From contig NC_084592.1 of assembly GCF_033807715.1 (NCBI RefSeq), positions 23,383,501-23,447,500 on the forward strand: a stretch of DNA of 64,000 nucleotides, written 5' to 3'. This stretch comes from Cololabis saira (taxonomy: Eukaryota > Chordata > Actinopteri > Beloniformes > Belonidae). The translations under genes were made by a program, and so were the position numbers. The notes under the pieces are model-generated. The model ran no database searches, was not told the origin of the DNA, and was given only the letters and a program-made list of their open reading frames with translations. Below are positions 1 to 12,629 of the stretch, piece by piece (the first letter of the stretch is position 1; each line of letters opens with the position of its first letter).

Positions 1-2738
1 GAGTTGTTCCTGAGAACTGAAAAATCACATGCTGAAGGTTGCTTATCACGATTTTTAACCTTTGCCGTTTTCCCTCAAGTTGTGACTTAAATCACTGCTG
101 ATTTGTGATTGATGGAGCTTTAGACTCTCACTTCTAAATGCCACACGTTTCCCTAGACACAATGGCTAGCTAACCTTTCTGTTAAAGCTAATCTTTACAA
201 GGATTGTGGATTACGGACTCTCATTAGGGAGACCTGCTAATTAGTCGCAGTGTTAGTTTTCGTCACATGGAAGGAGAGGAAGCTCGTATTTCAGTGTCTG
301 AAAACTGTAGCAGCTCAGTGTAAAGGACCGATTCACTTTAAAGTTGCTATTGATTCATTTATTAGCCATTTTAAAGAAATGGTTTCAAGAGAGATTCTTC
401 AGGTTGCATGCCATGCTTATCTTTGTTTAGTTTTTAGTTTTCACTTAGTTCTAGAAAATATGAAACCTATTAAAATGAATGATGATAAATACATGCATGA
501 GGTAGACTGTCATATGTTGTTATTCATCTGAGATTGTACTTGCGAAATTTGGCAAAAACAAACAAAAATCTCAGTAAAAGCCCACTTTTTGGTAGTTTCC
601 TGATCTAAAGCGTTCAGCTGCGTCTTACCACAAGGCCAGGAAGGAAAGATAAAAGCAAAGGTCTTAGTGAAACAAATGTTCTATATTTAATGTATAGTAT
701 ACAGTATCTAATGTCAAATGCCAGGAAAAAGCTTTTTTGTTCTCAAAGGATCATGGGGGAAAGTGAAGATAGTACTTGTAAAACAATGTTGTATGTACAA
801 ATGAGGCTACGGTGGAGTTTTTTTTTTACTTTAATCCCCAGCACCGTGTTGCATGAAAGCAAAATCAGTATCTCAGCAGAAGTGCCTTATGCACACTGAG
901 GAGTGATGGGTTGGAGGTTGTAGTTAGGACCCGGAAAAGGTGCAGTTGTTGAGTTGACTATTAACTCCTCCGGAGTATTCCAGAGGCAAATGTGAAGCTA
1001 TCTCTCTGACAGCTAAAGCTTGGTAATATTTTGTTTTTTCCACAGGACAATTACCTGGAATCACCACATAGTCTACTTCAGAATTGCTGAAAAATAAACA
1101 GTTTTAGATTAGCTAAATCGCATTCCAGACCTGAGACCAATTGAACAGCTGCGGATTAGTCCAAAAACCTAATGAGTGAAGCCATGTTGTAAAGAAGAAT
1201 TCAAACAACATTCCTGCACATGGATGTGGGAGACTTACACAGAAAACATTTTTTTGGGATTAATTTAGTTAAATAAACAAACATGGACATTGACCTCCCC
1301 AGTCCATAATCCACACTATGTTTAACCATCGATTGTATCTGAAACTTATTTATTCCAGCTCTCATATCCCGTTCAGTCCAAACTCTACTTTTTGAATAGA
1401 TGGGCAAATGTATCAACTACACAATGAGACTGTGCTCATATTAAGCACATAGTTGACCTCAAAACGGTATTTTATTGTACATTATCCCAGTAAATGGGAT
1501 GTCTGTAACTTTAGTCTGTTTCTTTTCATTTAGTTACATTATTAGGTGCATGAACCATACTTCTCAGATAAAATAAAATATCATAATTAGTCTCAAAATT
1601 GGATGCATGAAAGATAAAGTAGAGGTTATCATAGATCTATCAAGTTGTTTTAAGTCGGCACACTGGGACTCAAAGACAGGAACGAGGAAAGTAGGAAAAA
1701 TATCCTCTAAGATTTTTAAAGCACCTTTTGTCAGATTTATTCCCCTCAGTCTCATGTAGTCATTTTTACAATTCATGTCATCTCTTCAGGGTCTGTCACC
1801 TTTTGCCACATCAGCTGTTTGGAGAGATCCAGTTTCTGATGTCTATGATTTTGGAGAAAAAGGTGCTTTTTCATCTCTTGATGTTTGGTGCCAGTTTATT
1901 TTCAGGGAGACATGATTGCAGAGAGAATTTGCGGGGCTCTTAACCCTGCTGGATCTCTAATGAAGATGCAAACCTCGATTCTAATTCAAAGCTACAGAAA
2001 CTTTTGAATAATGAATGAATTAGCACAAGTGACCTGATTTTGATTATGTGTGTGAACATACTGAATCTTTATGTTTTGAGCAGACGTATGGAAAGTAGCA
2101 CATATTTGAACAAATGCTATTGTTTTTACTAGCTGAACATTTGATTTAATCACATTTATCCTAAATAATTAGGTTTCCTTCCAGTGCTGTTTTTGGCTTT
2201 GAAGTTCTAAACACTTCATCTCCACTTTGACCTGATTTATATACTTGTTTGTACTTCATATCTTGATCAAAGCATTTGTATGACTGTTTTCTGTCAGGTA
2301 TGCATTTATTTTGGTGCACAAACCATTTCACTAATCTAGTCAAAGCAGCCAGAGCTGGGCTATGATCTCTGGTTTTGCTCTTAACAAGATACTACTTTTT
2401 GCTTTCAACTGGCCACCGTGTGCTTGTTCATATGCCAATAATCTAAAAGTGTAGGAAAAAAGATGACAATTTCAATAGATCGAAAAAAGGGACAAAACAT
2501 CCTAAATCTGCATGACTTCAAGCAAATTTAGAGGATTAGTGCAGAAAGAAAAAAATCAATAACATGTTTTTGAATGATATTTGTGTATTTTACATCCGTT
2601 TTTGGTGTCCTAATGTTCTGCCATTCTCATATGTTGTTGCTAGCGTAAGCTACGACTGCAGTCGGCTGCCTTTTAAGCCTGGATAATGAAAAAAACTACA
2701 AGATTAAAAAAAGCGACTGCTTGCATGCCATGATATCA

Positions 2739-2759
2739 TACACTATAGTTTATAGTGTA
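2739..2759. repeat. Short hairpin-forming inverted repeat
   Basis: Arms TACACTATA and TATAGTGTA (9 bp each) are separated by 3 bp. No transposon termini or target duplication flank it. It could form a small cruciform or hairpin, but a role is not supported. Confidence 0.6.
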
Positions 2760-2880
2760 GGATATTTTTAAATTTTACACGACTCAGTTGGAGATGCTGT
2801 AAAACATTTAACAATGCCCTTGAGAGTCATTTTTTTTCTCCCGTAGTTTCTTTTAACTATCTGGGCTAAAATGGCTTGAT

Positions 2881-2898
2881 CATATTCTTAAGAATATG
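2881..2898. repeat. Perfect 18-bp palindrome
   Basis: CATATTCTTAAGAATATG reads identically on both strands. It may be a chance palindrome in AT-rich DNA or a dimeric protein-binding site. No neighbouring gene gives it context. Confidence 0.7.
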
Positions 2899-3124
2899 CT
2901 TTTGAATAAAGTGCACAGGGGAAGAAAAAAAAAAGTAAATGAATTGTTATGACAAGTGTGAAATGAGCCACCTTCTGGTCACAGTGGCCATAAAGTCGGA
3001 CTTGCACACAAACGCACCTCTGCGGGAGCCAGGTAATTACTCATTTGTTTGAATCAGGTGTGTTGAAGCAGGGAATTACTGAAAACATGCAGGGCAGCGG
3101 ATCCCCGAGACAAAAACTAATTGA

Positions 3125-3320
3125 TCTTTTGCTCTGTTTCCCCTTCTTCATCGTCTATGTTGTCAATCTCCCTCCTTCATTCTCTCGCTACTTTCCTCCC
3201 AGTCTCCATCCAGCACTCTTCTTTTGTCACTCTCTTCATCTTTCATTCCTGTTGCTTTTATTGCCTCCATCTCTGTTCCTATTCTCTTCTTTCCATTCTT
3301 TCTTTTTTCCACCCTCTGCC
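3125..3320 (+). repeat. Pyrimidine-rich low-complexity tract
   Basis: About 200 bases are dominated by C and T on the plus strand (TCTCC, CTTCC, TTTCC words). The open frames here, rich in Phe, Ser, Leu and Pro, follow from this composition and are not genes. Such tracts can adopt triplex structures and are common in vertebrate introns. Confidence 0.65.
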
Positions 3321-5019
3321 TCACATTAGCATGTCTTTGATATGAAATCAAACTTTTCCCAGTTTATCTTGTTCATCTCTCCTTATCACTGTATTATAAT
3401 GCCGCCTCTTATTCATGAGTGCTCAGAGAAAATTGCATGGTTATCTTAGTCTGGGTTAGTTTGAACACCCTGACTCAAAATAACTATCAAGAAAAATTGA
3501 TTACTGTTGCCCTGCCCTACATCGCTCTTTTTGAGGAATTTGACTAGTTTGTATAACCACCTAGATACTATTCAAGCCAACAGAAAGTTAAGATAAGGAG
3601 CAAACAATAATTTTTATGTCTTCAAGTATAAAATTAGAGGACTTTTATTAAACTACTTCAGCATAAATCTTTCCCTTCTTTTTTGACCCACAAGATAAGA
3701 TTAAATTTAATTTTTTCTTTATGTCATTCTGTTGTCAAGGCTCCACTGAAGTCGTGTTTAATTTTCAAATTGCAATGACTCTTGTGATTTCAGTCTATAC
3801 TGAAATGCTCCCTGATGTAAGTAGTTCCGGTGATATCATAGAATTGGATTAATGGGCCAGGAATTCAAAAACTGTAATAAATCGTCAACCTTCAATCAAT
3901 GTGAATTTGTCAGAAACGTCTTTTTCAACCGTGGCATGAACTGTAGATTGTGAGATTATCCACCCTATCAAATCAATTTAATCATCATATGTTGATACAC
4001 TCTACCTTTACCATCCCCTGAGAGTACGGGTGAGGAAGAGATGGATGCAAATGCCTATAATAATGGTGACCTTTTGGACTTGGCTAACAGCCAGCCATCA
4101 ACACATACAACTATTTACCCTTGACATCACTGTAAACAGCTCTTATGCCAAAAAATGAAGGCATGCAAATATAATTGTGCTGGCGCATCAATGTTGCTTT
4201 GCTATTTAGTAAAATTATGCATCCTCTGCATTTGGATAAACAACAGGTGAAAAAAATAGTTAATATTCCAACTACACGTGTTATGCTCATTAAAATTGTC
4301 ACGGTCACTGTTTTGGATTCCAAATCTCTAATTATTTCCTGTGCTTTTTTTTGTTTTCCTGCTTGTGTAGCTTATAATTTGACCTCTAATAAATGCCTTA
4401 AAGGCTTCCCATCTAGTTGTGGCCGATGTCTGAGATGTGTTGAACTCAAAATATACATCTATTTGTTTTTCCAAAAACTGTAGGAATTTTTGGTCCCGCA
4501 TCCATTTTATTTGAAATTTCCATTTAGGAGACACGGTCACTTTTTTTTAATGCCAAAACAAACACAGAGTAGGCCAGATAGCTATTAGTAAATCAGCCCC
4601 ATACCATGTAATTTACAGGGATAAAATTCAAGGCAAGAAAGCCCATACCACCTTGAAAATTTGCCTTTTTATTCATTTTGGAATTAACTTTTAATCTGTT
4701 GTTTGTTGAAAACATGTTTCATTTCAAAAGTGTGCTATTTTAAATTACTTTAGATTGCACAAATTAACACTGCAGTGGTACATTTCAAAATAAAGGCCTC
4801 TATTGTGACTTGTTTCTGCGTCTACTGCTTCAGGAATATTTTCCTTGTATATAGCGGAAGTACTCCTAGAGGAACAATAGTTGGACAACTAAAGACTGAT
4901 TTACTTTCAAATTACACACTTTAATGAGACTCAAACAATAGTCTTCATTATGACCACATGTGAATGATCTCCTGTGTGCCTTTTTGACCTTGTTTTTATA
5001 TGTGTGTGGTTACGTCACA

Positions 5020-5200
5020 TTGCATCCAACGCTCCGTGATTTATTTAGCTCTTTGAGTTCTGTCAGCAGGGCGAGCAGTCGCAAAGCATTCGGTTATTGC
5101 CTCTTAAATCTCATGGGAGCATATTGACTGCCCGTAGTGAGCTAATTATTGATGCTCACTGCCCATAATGCTGCCAGTGGCTAAAGAATTGCAAAGGCCA
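5020..5200. other. Possible conserved non-coding element (weak)
   Basis: The stretch has balanced composition, no repeat termini, no open frame of note, and homeodomain-like cores (TAATTA inside GAGCTAATTATTGATG). That texture resembles vertebrate conserved non-coding elements. This is an impression from reading only; no alignment was possible. Confidence 0.18.
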
Positions 5201-7910
5201 CAGGGATAAACTTCTCAGCCTTTTCTACCTTGTCATGGTCAGACACTCAGTCCTTATGGGCAACATGCATATGCGCTTTGCATGCAGATGTACACCTGGA
5301 CATATGCAGAGCCATATTAACTTTGCATGAATGGCTTTTTTACTGCTATATAGATACACTAATAGTCCCCTTTGTTCAAATACAGATACACTGCTCATTT
5401 CACTCTATAGGTGTTGTTAACCGTTTAAAACTGTGTTAAGTGTTCAAATAGATCCTTACACACTTCCTTATCTTCTACTAGTCCGTGTAGGACATGTTTG
5501 TGTGGCAAACTTTATTTGTTTATTTGTTTGTTTCGTTCAAAAGCATCCCTGCTGTGACCATAGAACTCTCCCAAACAGATTTGTCCATCGTGATAACCTT
5601 TTTGTCAGATAATCCTGTGTACGTTTCCTTTTCCCCTTCCTTTTATCTGCTTCAGGCTGTCTTTCTTTCCTAGCCTTTCTCTGCCATCAGCGATGCACTA
5701 AACTGATCAGTTGCCCCTGCAACGTGTTGGACCACCCCACCACTTTGACATCGTTGACAAATAGATAGGCGGCCAGTGAGTCGGGACTGTGACCCTGTCA
5801 TTCCTTAGCTAGACTGATTGGATTCCATTTGTCCTTGCAGAGGAAAGGCAGCGATTACAAACAGATAAACAGAGTGGGACTTCATGGCAGTTGGCCAGCA
5901 GTGACTGCCCGAATCCCCTGTGACAGGACAGGAGATTGAGAGTGTTTGAAAGTGGGAGGCTTGAAAACAGAGAATTTCAAGGCTAGGTTGTTTACTGCAG
6001 CCATGTAGCAAGAATGATGAAGCTAGCACCTAGCATAATGTGGCTGTGGGTTTTAAATGTTACTCTGAAAGTGCAGATCGTCCTCAAAAAATCTCCCGTA
6101 CCTCGCATGTAACAATATCCCTTACCACACTAACAGGAATACTGTCGTCTTAGGCTCGAGTAGAGTGCTCAGGTAGGACAGGTTAGGTTATGCTGTGCAA
6201 ACGTTGACTGTCCCGCAGCCTCCACTGTCAGCACAAGTTGAAATAAGACACTAAGCCAAGACGCTTTTATGCATTCATCACATCACAACAGTAATCGCAC
6301 ACATTTACCGCACATTATTGTTTTTAGGTTTGCTAGCACTGTAAAACGTGTCTTAACATAATGAATGTTAACTTTTCCAGTTTGTTTATTCATTGTTCCA
6401 AATAATGTCTTGACACATCTCTCCTGGGCTTGAAACGAAGCAATTGGGTTTCTTTTTTTTTTTTTTTTTCACTTCCTGAAACCTTCATCAGTTCAAAAAA
6501 GTAAAAGTAGTCTTTTTCTTTGAGTTACCACACTGGACGAGTCTACACCAGCGTGTCTCAACACATCACATTATCCTCACTTGTGTTTCCTCTTTTTTTT
6601 TTTCATAGTTTCGTCATCATCTTACTATTGTGTGTGGGGCTTTTGACGGTGCACACATTCCACATGCACATTTCAGGCAAATCAACCAGTCAAAATATTA
6701 CATTTATGAAGGACATAATCTGAGGTTTCTTACAATTTAAACAATGACATATTGATCTCATAATATACATTATTGATGAGTTGATTGATGGTCTTAAATA
6801 ATTAAGCCTGGCCTGATGCCCTTACAGAATAACATTTTACTTTTAAATGAGAGAGCGCAGGCAAGGTCTACACAAATAATTCCAGTTTTGAACCATTGCC
6901 ATTTAAGACGCAGTCAAGGTTGTGCAGTGACTTTATTAATAAAAAGGAAAACATAGAAGTTGATCTTTGCTATTTTATGCTATTTTTCTTACGAGTAATA
7001 AATCTGTGTTCTTAAGAAATTTGAATACAGCAAACTTCTAGTACTGGTCAACATTGCAAATACAATGGTTAAACTAAAATTTACTCAGCTCCGAGGTCAG
7101 GTCAGAAATGTAAAACTCTGCAAATGGCTCCCAGTAGCTGATGTGGATGCCTTAAGTGTGGCGTCATTAATTAGAGTCTTCTCTCATTACTTGTCCCATT
7201 CAAGCACCATTGTTGGATTCATAACAAACATATATATATATATATTTATGATGTGGATTTATCGCTGATTCACATGCCAAGTCACAATATAGTAAAAAAA
7301 AAGGATTATAATGATCTATTCTAGCTATTGAAGCCTTATTTGTCTTTCCTGACTGTTTAAAACCGTATGTGTGTGTGTATATGTATGTATATATATTATA
7401 CTGATATTAGAAGCCAGTTGTTTTTTTTCTTTCTTCAAAATGACCCATAGATTGACATATTAATTGCAGATGATGAATAATCATTTTTTTGATTAATATA
7501 GTGATTTTTGAAGCTGTAGTTAACAGAAAAGCAAAAGAAAAAAACAACAACAAAGTAACATTAGTTTGTTCTTTCTATTTTTTCTTTATCGTTTGTCAAA
7601 CAAATACAGCAAACAGGCTGGGCGGGTTAGTGAGTGCTGTCGTAGTTGTTGTTGTTTTTGTCGTCACGGTTTGCTTTGAAATTGTTCTGCACCTCAGTTG
7701 TGTTCACTGGTGTCTTTAAGGTGGGTTAATGATGAAGAGGAATTTCTGTTGTGCTGGGAGGGCAAGGACAGGCCCAGTTAACTTGGCTCTCTGGTGAGTC
7801 GCAATGACAAGAGGCTTCACGGGCCATAAACCCAGAGGGATGGGGGAGACTCGACAATGGCCGACCGTCTCAATTTTCTGCCAGGCTGCTTCCTCTCATT
7901 TTTCTTCACC

Positions 7911-7912
<2 letters not shown>

Positions 7913-7942
<30 letters not shown>
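7913..7942. repeat. (TG)15 microsatellite
   Basis: A pure TG dinucleotide run of 30 bases. The Cys-Val and His-Thr frames crossing it on the two strands are artefacts of the repeat. Confidence 0.95.
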
Positions 7943-7943
<1 letters not shown>

Positions 7944-8403
7944 CACTGATTATCACATCCTCTTTTGTAATTCAGATTTTCAGTTAATGTCCATCTTTGG
8001 CTGTCTTCCCCACTTTCTCTGTTTATCACATCCCTGCACACACACACGGGGTACATCCTGACAGGAACACGTTTAAACTCCACCCTGAAGGTTAGGATAA
8101 GTGTTTGTGGAGAATTATTTCAGACATCGAGCTAAGTGGCGCGTGATGTGCATACACGCGTGCGCTATCTTGCGGCAGCTCGTGGAACATTACTAAGCTG
8201 GATGAGCAGAATGGCAGCTTCCCCGCCATTCCTGCAGGCATATCAGGTTGCAATTATCAATGCTGGCTTATTCACTCTTTAATTGCCTCATTTAATTTGT
8301 TCACATTTGGTGTTGAACAATGTCAACCTGCTGCAGTTGAAAGCAATTTGCTCCAAGCACATGTAATATACACGATCACAAACCTTCTGTGCCTGTCTGT
8401 ATT

Positions 8404-8430
<27 letters not shown>
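8404..8430. repeat. (TG)n microsatellite
   Basis: A pure TG run of 27 bases, followed by a degenerate TTGCGCGTGGGTGTG continuation. Confidence 0.93.
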
Positions 8431-8434
<4 letters not shown>

Positions 8435-9589
8435 GCGTGGGTGTGTGTGGGTGTAAACATGTATCCCAGCGTGTGCTAGACACAGCTAAAGTTCACTGTG
8501 GGGAGACTGTTAATTCGTGCACAATTACAAGACCTACCAATTCATTTATTTTTTAAAGGCACCTTATTGTTTTTCTTCAGCATTTGATGAGAATTCTTAT
8601 TTATGTTGGGACCTTTGCTAGACTTTATACAAGTGAAGACCTGGCTGAAATGTAACTCACTCAGCTATGTGAACTGAAATTTTTGAAGAGTGAAAGAGTT
8701 TAACTACTTTTATATTGGTGAAAATTACAAGAATATCACAGCAAAATGAAAAACTAAGCTGTGGATGGCAAAAAACAACCCTAAGTTTAAATTCAGAAAA
8801 CAATTCGTAAACATGGCACAGCCCCGTCTCAGGGGTGACGTCAGTGCTAAGGTCCTGAGACGTCTTTCAATTTGATCAAAGCTCTCAAACAGAGCCGTAG
8901 GTTTCTGTCTCAAAACGCTTCGCACAGAGAGACATTTTGGACATTCGTATTTTCTTTTGAATTTAGCCTGTGACTTAGAAATTAAATAGGTTACATTTTA
9001 ATGGCGGGGTTCCTGTCAACTAATTACATGTCGTGGTTGCTGCTAAGGGTAAAAGCAGATTGCTGATCAATTTGAATATCTTAAGAGGTCAACCACGAAT
9101 GCTCCTGTATCATATGGGGTTTTTAGCTAAGAAAATCTTTAGAATGGAGAAAGTTGTCCTAGGTTTTACTTTCTTCCACAGTGCCAGGGGTTGATGGCTA
9201 CCAGTTATGGGCAGTTCAATGTTCACTGATAGCAGAAACCTTTCTGGAGAACAGAATGTGTCACAGTATCTCGGCCACTTCTTCACAAAGCTTTCATACT
9301 GTAAACGAGGCTTCACTGAGTGTCGAACAGAAGGTGCTCTCGCGCTGTTGAGAGGTTAAGGATACTGACCTGCATATAGATTTCTTTGAATTCTTACCAG
9401 GATTATAAATTATGTGGTAATTCACATGTCCATGCATATATATATTTATTGGAGCAGTTCTTAACTACAATAAGGCTGTACAGTCCTCGATATTAGTGCA
9501 GCAACTCAAAATTGCAAGAGTTTGTGTCTCTGCAGTTCCATTATTCATTCAACATTACATGAGTATGTGAGTGTGTAGCTCATGTCCTT

Positions 9590-9890
9590 GCATGGGTCTC
9601 AATGAGTGGCATCGTTAAGTCCTGTGGTGATGCTGCTCTCATTAAGATTGATGAGGAGCCCCTAATGTCATGGCTGGGTTAGCAGCCCATTGGTGGGCCA
9701 CGAAAAAAGAGCTGCCCTTGGCTGCTACCAAGCTCTGCAACGCACCACATAATTATCTGGTTAAACGTCAAATGAACAGGGTAATTTATTCAACTGGCTT
9801 ATTTATGAGCTTAGTGGGGGATGGTCGAAATGTTTCTCACCTGCCCTTTTGTGATAGGAGTTTTGAGATGAGCACCGTTTTAGGATCTTG
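9590..9890. other. Possible conserved non-coding element (weak)
   Basis: A repeat-free stretch with several ATTA-type cores (CATAATTATCTGG, GGTAATTTATTC, CATTAAGATTGATGAG) in moderately GC-balanced surroundings. No coding frame shows family similarity. The texture suggests an enhancer-like element, but conservation has not been tested. Confidence 0.2.
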
Positions 9891-10465
9891 TTAGCGACAG
9901 CAGATGAGCTGTCAATCATCAGGTTGATATTGAATATTACTAAGTTGGTTTTTGAATCTGCAATGTAAAGAATGTTTCACAGAACAAGTTTAACTGAAAG
10001 ATGTGTTCGTCACTGATGGTCTTTTTGGACTGGAACACTTAGTTAATATATATTTCCTAGGGGTGTAACGGTACACAAAAATATCGGTTCGGTACGTACC
10101 TCGGTTTGGAGGTCACGGTTCGGTTCATTTTCGGTACAGTAAGAAAACAAAATGCAAAATATAAACGTACTAGTTGTTTATTACACACACACAAAATAAC
10201 ATTGGCTCTACGTATGCCGGCGCTAGGACCCCGCGGATGCATGGTGTTTCGTCGGGCGTTTTTTTCCTTCATGCTTCCCTGCAGCGTCACATGCAAACAC
10301 AAACACACGTACCTGGCAGAAACATTTCTTTATATCATGTTGTCTGTCGCCTGCAATATTTTTTCTTTTTTTGGCCGGCGCCATAGTTGGCTGGCTACAA
10401 ACTCTATACATCCCATAATGTATAATAATATGCCCGCGCTCTCAGCAGCGGTACTCGCATCGTTA

Positions 10466-10607
10466 AGGCTGATTTATGGTGCCGCGTTACACCAACGCAG
10501 AGACCCTACGGCGTAGGGTACGCGGCGAGTGGCCGTACGGTGCACGTCGCTGCGTACCCTACGGCGTAGGCTCTACGTCGATTTAACGCCGAACCATAAT
10601 TCAGGCT
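10466..10607. mobile_element. TTA-flanked MITE (PIF/Harbinger-like), copy 1
   Basis: Inverted ends AGGCTGATTTATGGT and ACCATAATTCAGGCT are flanked on both sides by TTA (10463-10465 and 10608-10610). A 3-bp TWA duplication is typical of PIF/Harbinger elements, so that class is inferred. The inside holds two copies of a palindromic CCTACGGCGTAGG motif, giving strong fold-back potential. At 142 bp it has no coding capacity. It lies inside the hAT element and is therefore either younger than it or carried along with it. Confidence 0.75.
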
Positions 10608-10674
10608 TTACTAGGCAACGAAGCAGGTTGACTCACGTTGCAGAACAGCGCTGCAGAGGCGCTCATAAACGTAA

Positions 10675-10748
10675 ATGATCATTGGTTTTTTTTTTTTTTA
10701 GGCCTGGCGGCCCCGCCAGGCCTAAACAATGGTAGGGGAAACACTGGA
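10675..10748 (-). mobile_element. hAT-type transposon end with 30-bp perfect hairpin
   Basis: Read on the minus strand, the sequence begins CAGTGTTTCCCCTACCATTG, a form common to hAT termini. It runs into a perfect inverted repeat at 10697-10726 (14-bp arms TTTAGGCCTGGCGG, 2-bp centre) followed by a poly-T/poly-A run. No matching opposite end was found, so it is scored as a fragment or solo end inside the larger hAT. Confidence 0.4.
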
Positions 10749-10990
10749 CTTGTCACAATTATGTGCTTAGCTCTTTAGTTCTTCATTAGTTAGTGCTTTT
10801 TTCTTTAATCTTAATACTTTCTCGGTGTGAACGCAACTGCCTATGTGCAGCAGCAGCAGCGCTCTGCTCCACAACGTGCGGTCCTCTACTTAATATGTCC
10901 GTGTGGAAACTCGTTCGGTACGCCTCCGTTCCGAACCGAACACGCTATACCGAACGGTTCAATACAAATACATGTACCGTTACACCCCTA

Positions 10991-12600
10991 ATATTTACTC
11001 ATTAACTGTGACATGAACACCTATGTGTCCATTCAACATGTTGCATGATGAATCCATAAAAGAAATATCTCAGAATATTGATGTGACAGACTTGAAATAC
11101 ATTGGCAAATTCACAGCAATGTTGATGTCTCATGCTTTTTTATCCACTCTCTCAGTCTGAGTCAGATGGAATTGTCTTTTTGGAATATGACCATGGTAAA
11201 ATGGAAAAAAAAGATAAAGATGGAAAAAGTGGGGCACTCCACCTGCACACATGCAGGTTGTCACCTGACCTCATTTTTTGGGGCAACAAGAGTTTCTGAA
11301 CCTGGACTGAACCAGCCGAATCAACCCCAGATCATAATACTGCCCCCGCTTGCATGGTAGACACAAGGCTCGATGACTGCATCGGTTTTTCCACCGCTCT
11401 TCCTACCGTGCTGTATCTGTCATCCAGGAACAGGATAGATCTGGATTCATCTCACCACATTCCCCTTTTTGTTTTCATTACTCCACAGTGCAATGTTTAT
11501 GCTCCCCAGCAAATTGTGCACCCTCCCTCCTTTTGTTTTTCAAACCCTGATTAGCCTCACTGATAATAGCTTTCTTAAGGCTACACAGCTGTTTACTTGA
11601 GTTATTTTCACATTGTGCACGTAGAAATGCCCCTGCTGTCACTATTAACGTTGTCTTGAATGTTACTGTTGATTTTTGTAGATTAGATTTAAAAAGATGT
11701 TTTAGTTATCTCTGATTACAATCATTGAATTATTTTTATCAGTCCCTCTGATTACTCAGAGATGATGGTTCCCCACTGTCCTTTCAGGTTTGATAAGATT
11801 TTTGATGGTTCTTAACTCCGTTTTAGTAGTTTCAGGAGTCGTCTTAGTTGGGTTTTGGTTTGACACAAGCTCACAGTTTGAATCCTGCTGAAACATCTTT
11901 TCCTTGACCTTTAGAAAAGTGTTGTCACACATTGTTATTTTGTCCTTTGGAAATGAGGAAGTAGCTACTCAACACATTAGATAGTACCGATTCTTCTTTC
12001 TTAACATACAAAGGAAAATAATTTGCGGATTGCATCGATGATATTAGGGGGCATCACAGCCTGATATTGAGATATCACAAAAATAAACTGGGACTCGCTT
12101 GCAGAAGTGAAAGAAGACTGAGATAAAAATGGAAATATATAAAAGGGCAATGATAAAAACAGTACTGAGTGACTCGTCTTCTTTGGGCCCCGGGGATGAA
12201 ATGCATTAAAAACAGATAAGGTGTCTGGGCTTAGCAACGCAGTTCATCCCTGCATCCACAAATGTGGAATTCTCTGTTTACACAGACAGGTTTACATAGC
12301 AACACTGAGACTTTAAGACGTAATATAGAGAAACCAATGATACCATTTGACTCTGCTGTCTCTGAGCCCGGGTGTCCCAGAGGTTTTCATCTATTAAAAG
12401 CAGTCGTGTGTTTACTAGTGCCTTGTTTTCTCTTTGTCCACGCAGCAGATCACAATTCATTCATAAAGCCTGTCAATCTTTTAAATGTATAGATGGATCA
12501 TTCAGTTTGCTCACACAGATATCTTTTATGGTAATCCTCTGTATGCTTTAACTTTATCAATATATATGTATGTGTTTATTTGTTTGCATGTGTAAGTAAC
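10991..12600. other. Unique sequence, no gene seen
   Basis: No repeat termini, exon or RNA gene is recognisable. Open frames are below 80 codons and lack family similarity. Confidence 0.5.
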
Positions 12601-12629
12601 ACGGGTAACCTGCATGTACACTTTATTTA

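Larger units (their letters stand above)
1..7912. other. Unique AT-rich non-coding stretch, no gene seen
   Basis: I see no coding exon, RNA gene or transposon with recognisable ends here. Open frames are short (under about 105 codons), overlap on both strands and show no family motifs, so they are chance frames. Visible local features are a pyrimidine-rich tract at 3125-3320, a perfect palindrome at 2881-2898, a hairpin at 2739-2759 and short (TA)n runs near 7210-7240 and 7370-7395. The 5020-5200 stretch has the texture of possible conserved non-coding sequence (see separate entry). Intergenic or intronic origin cannot be told apart from this sequence alone. Confidence 0.6.
7943..10057. other. 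Mostly unique sequence, no gene seen
   Basis: Apart from a (TG)n run at 8404-8430 I see no transposon ends and no convincing exon. Two subregions, 8215-8300 and 9590-9890, read like candidate conserved non-coding DNA (separate entry for the second). A short (TA)n run lies near 9437. Confidence 0.5.
10058..10990. mobile_element. Non-autonomous hAT transposon (933 bp) with inner MITE
   Basis: The ends are matched inverted repeats: TAGGGGTGTAACGGTAC on the left and GTACCGTTACACCCCTA on the right. They are flanked by 8-bp target duplications, ATATTTCC at 10050-10057 and ATATTTAC at 10991-10998 (7 of 8 identical). Short inverted ends plus an 8-bp duplication are the hAT superfamily signature. Subterminal CGGTTCGGTACG-type repeats occur near both ends (10084-10135 and 10914-10960), as expected for transposase binding. 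No transposase is encoded; the 136-codon open frame crossing it has no transposase motifs. A MITE sits at 10466-10607 and a third transposon end near 10675-10748, so it is a composite of successive insertions. Confidence 0.85.

Noticed and set aside
10106..10516. 136-codon frame
   Set aside because: Lies across the hAT terminus and the MITE; contains no transposase domain and no natural protein pattern.
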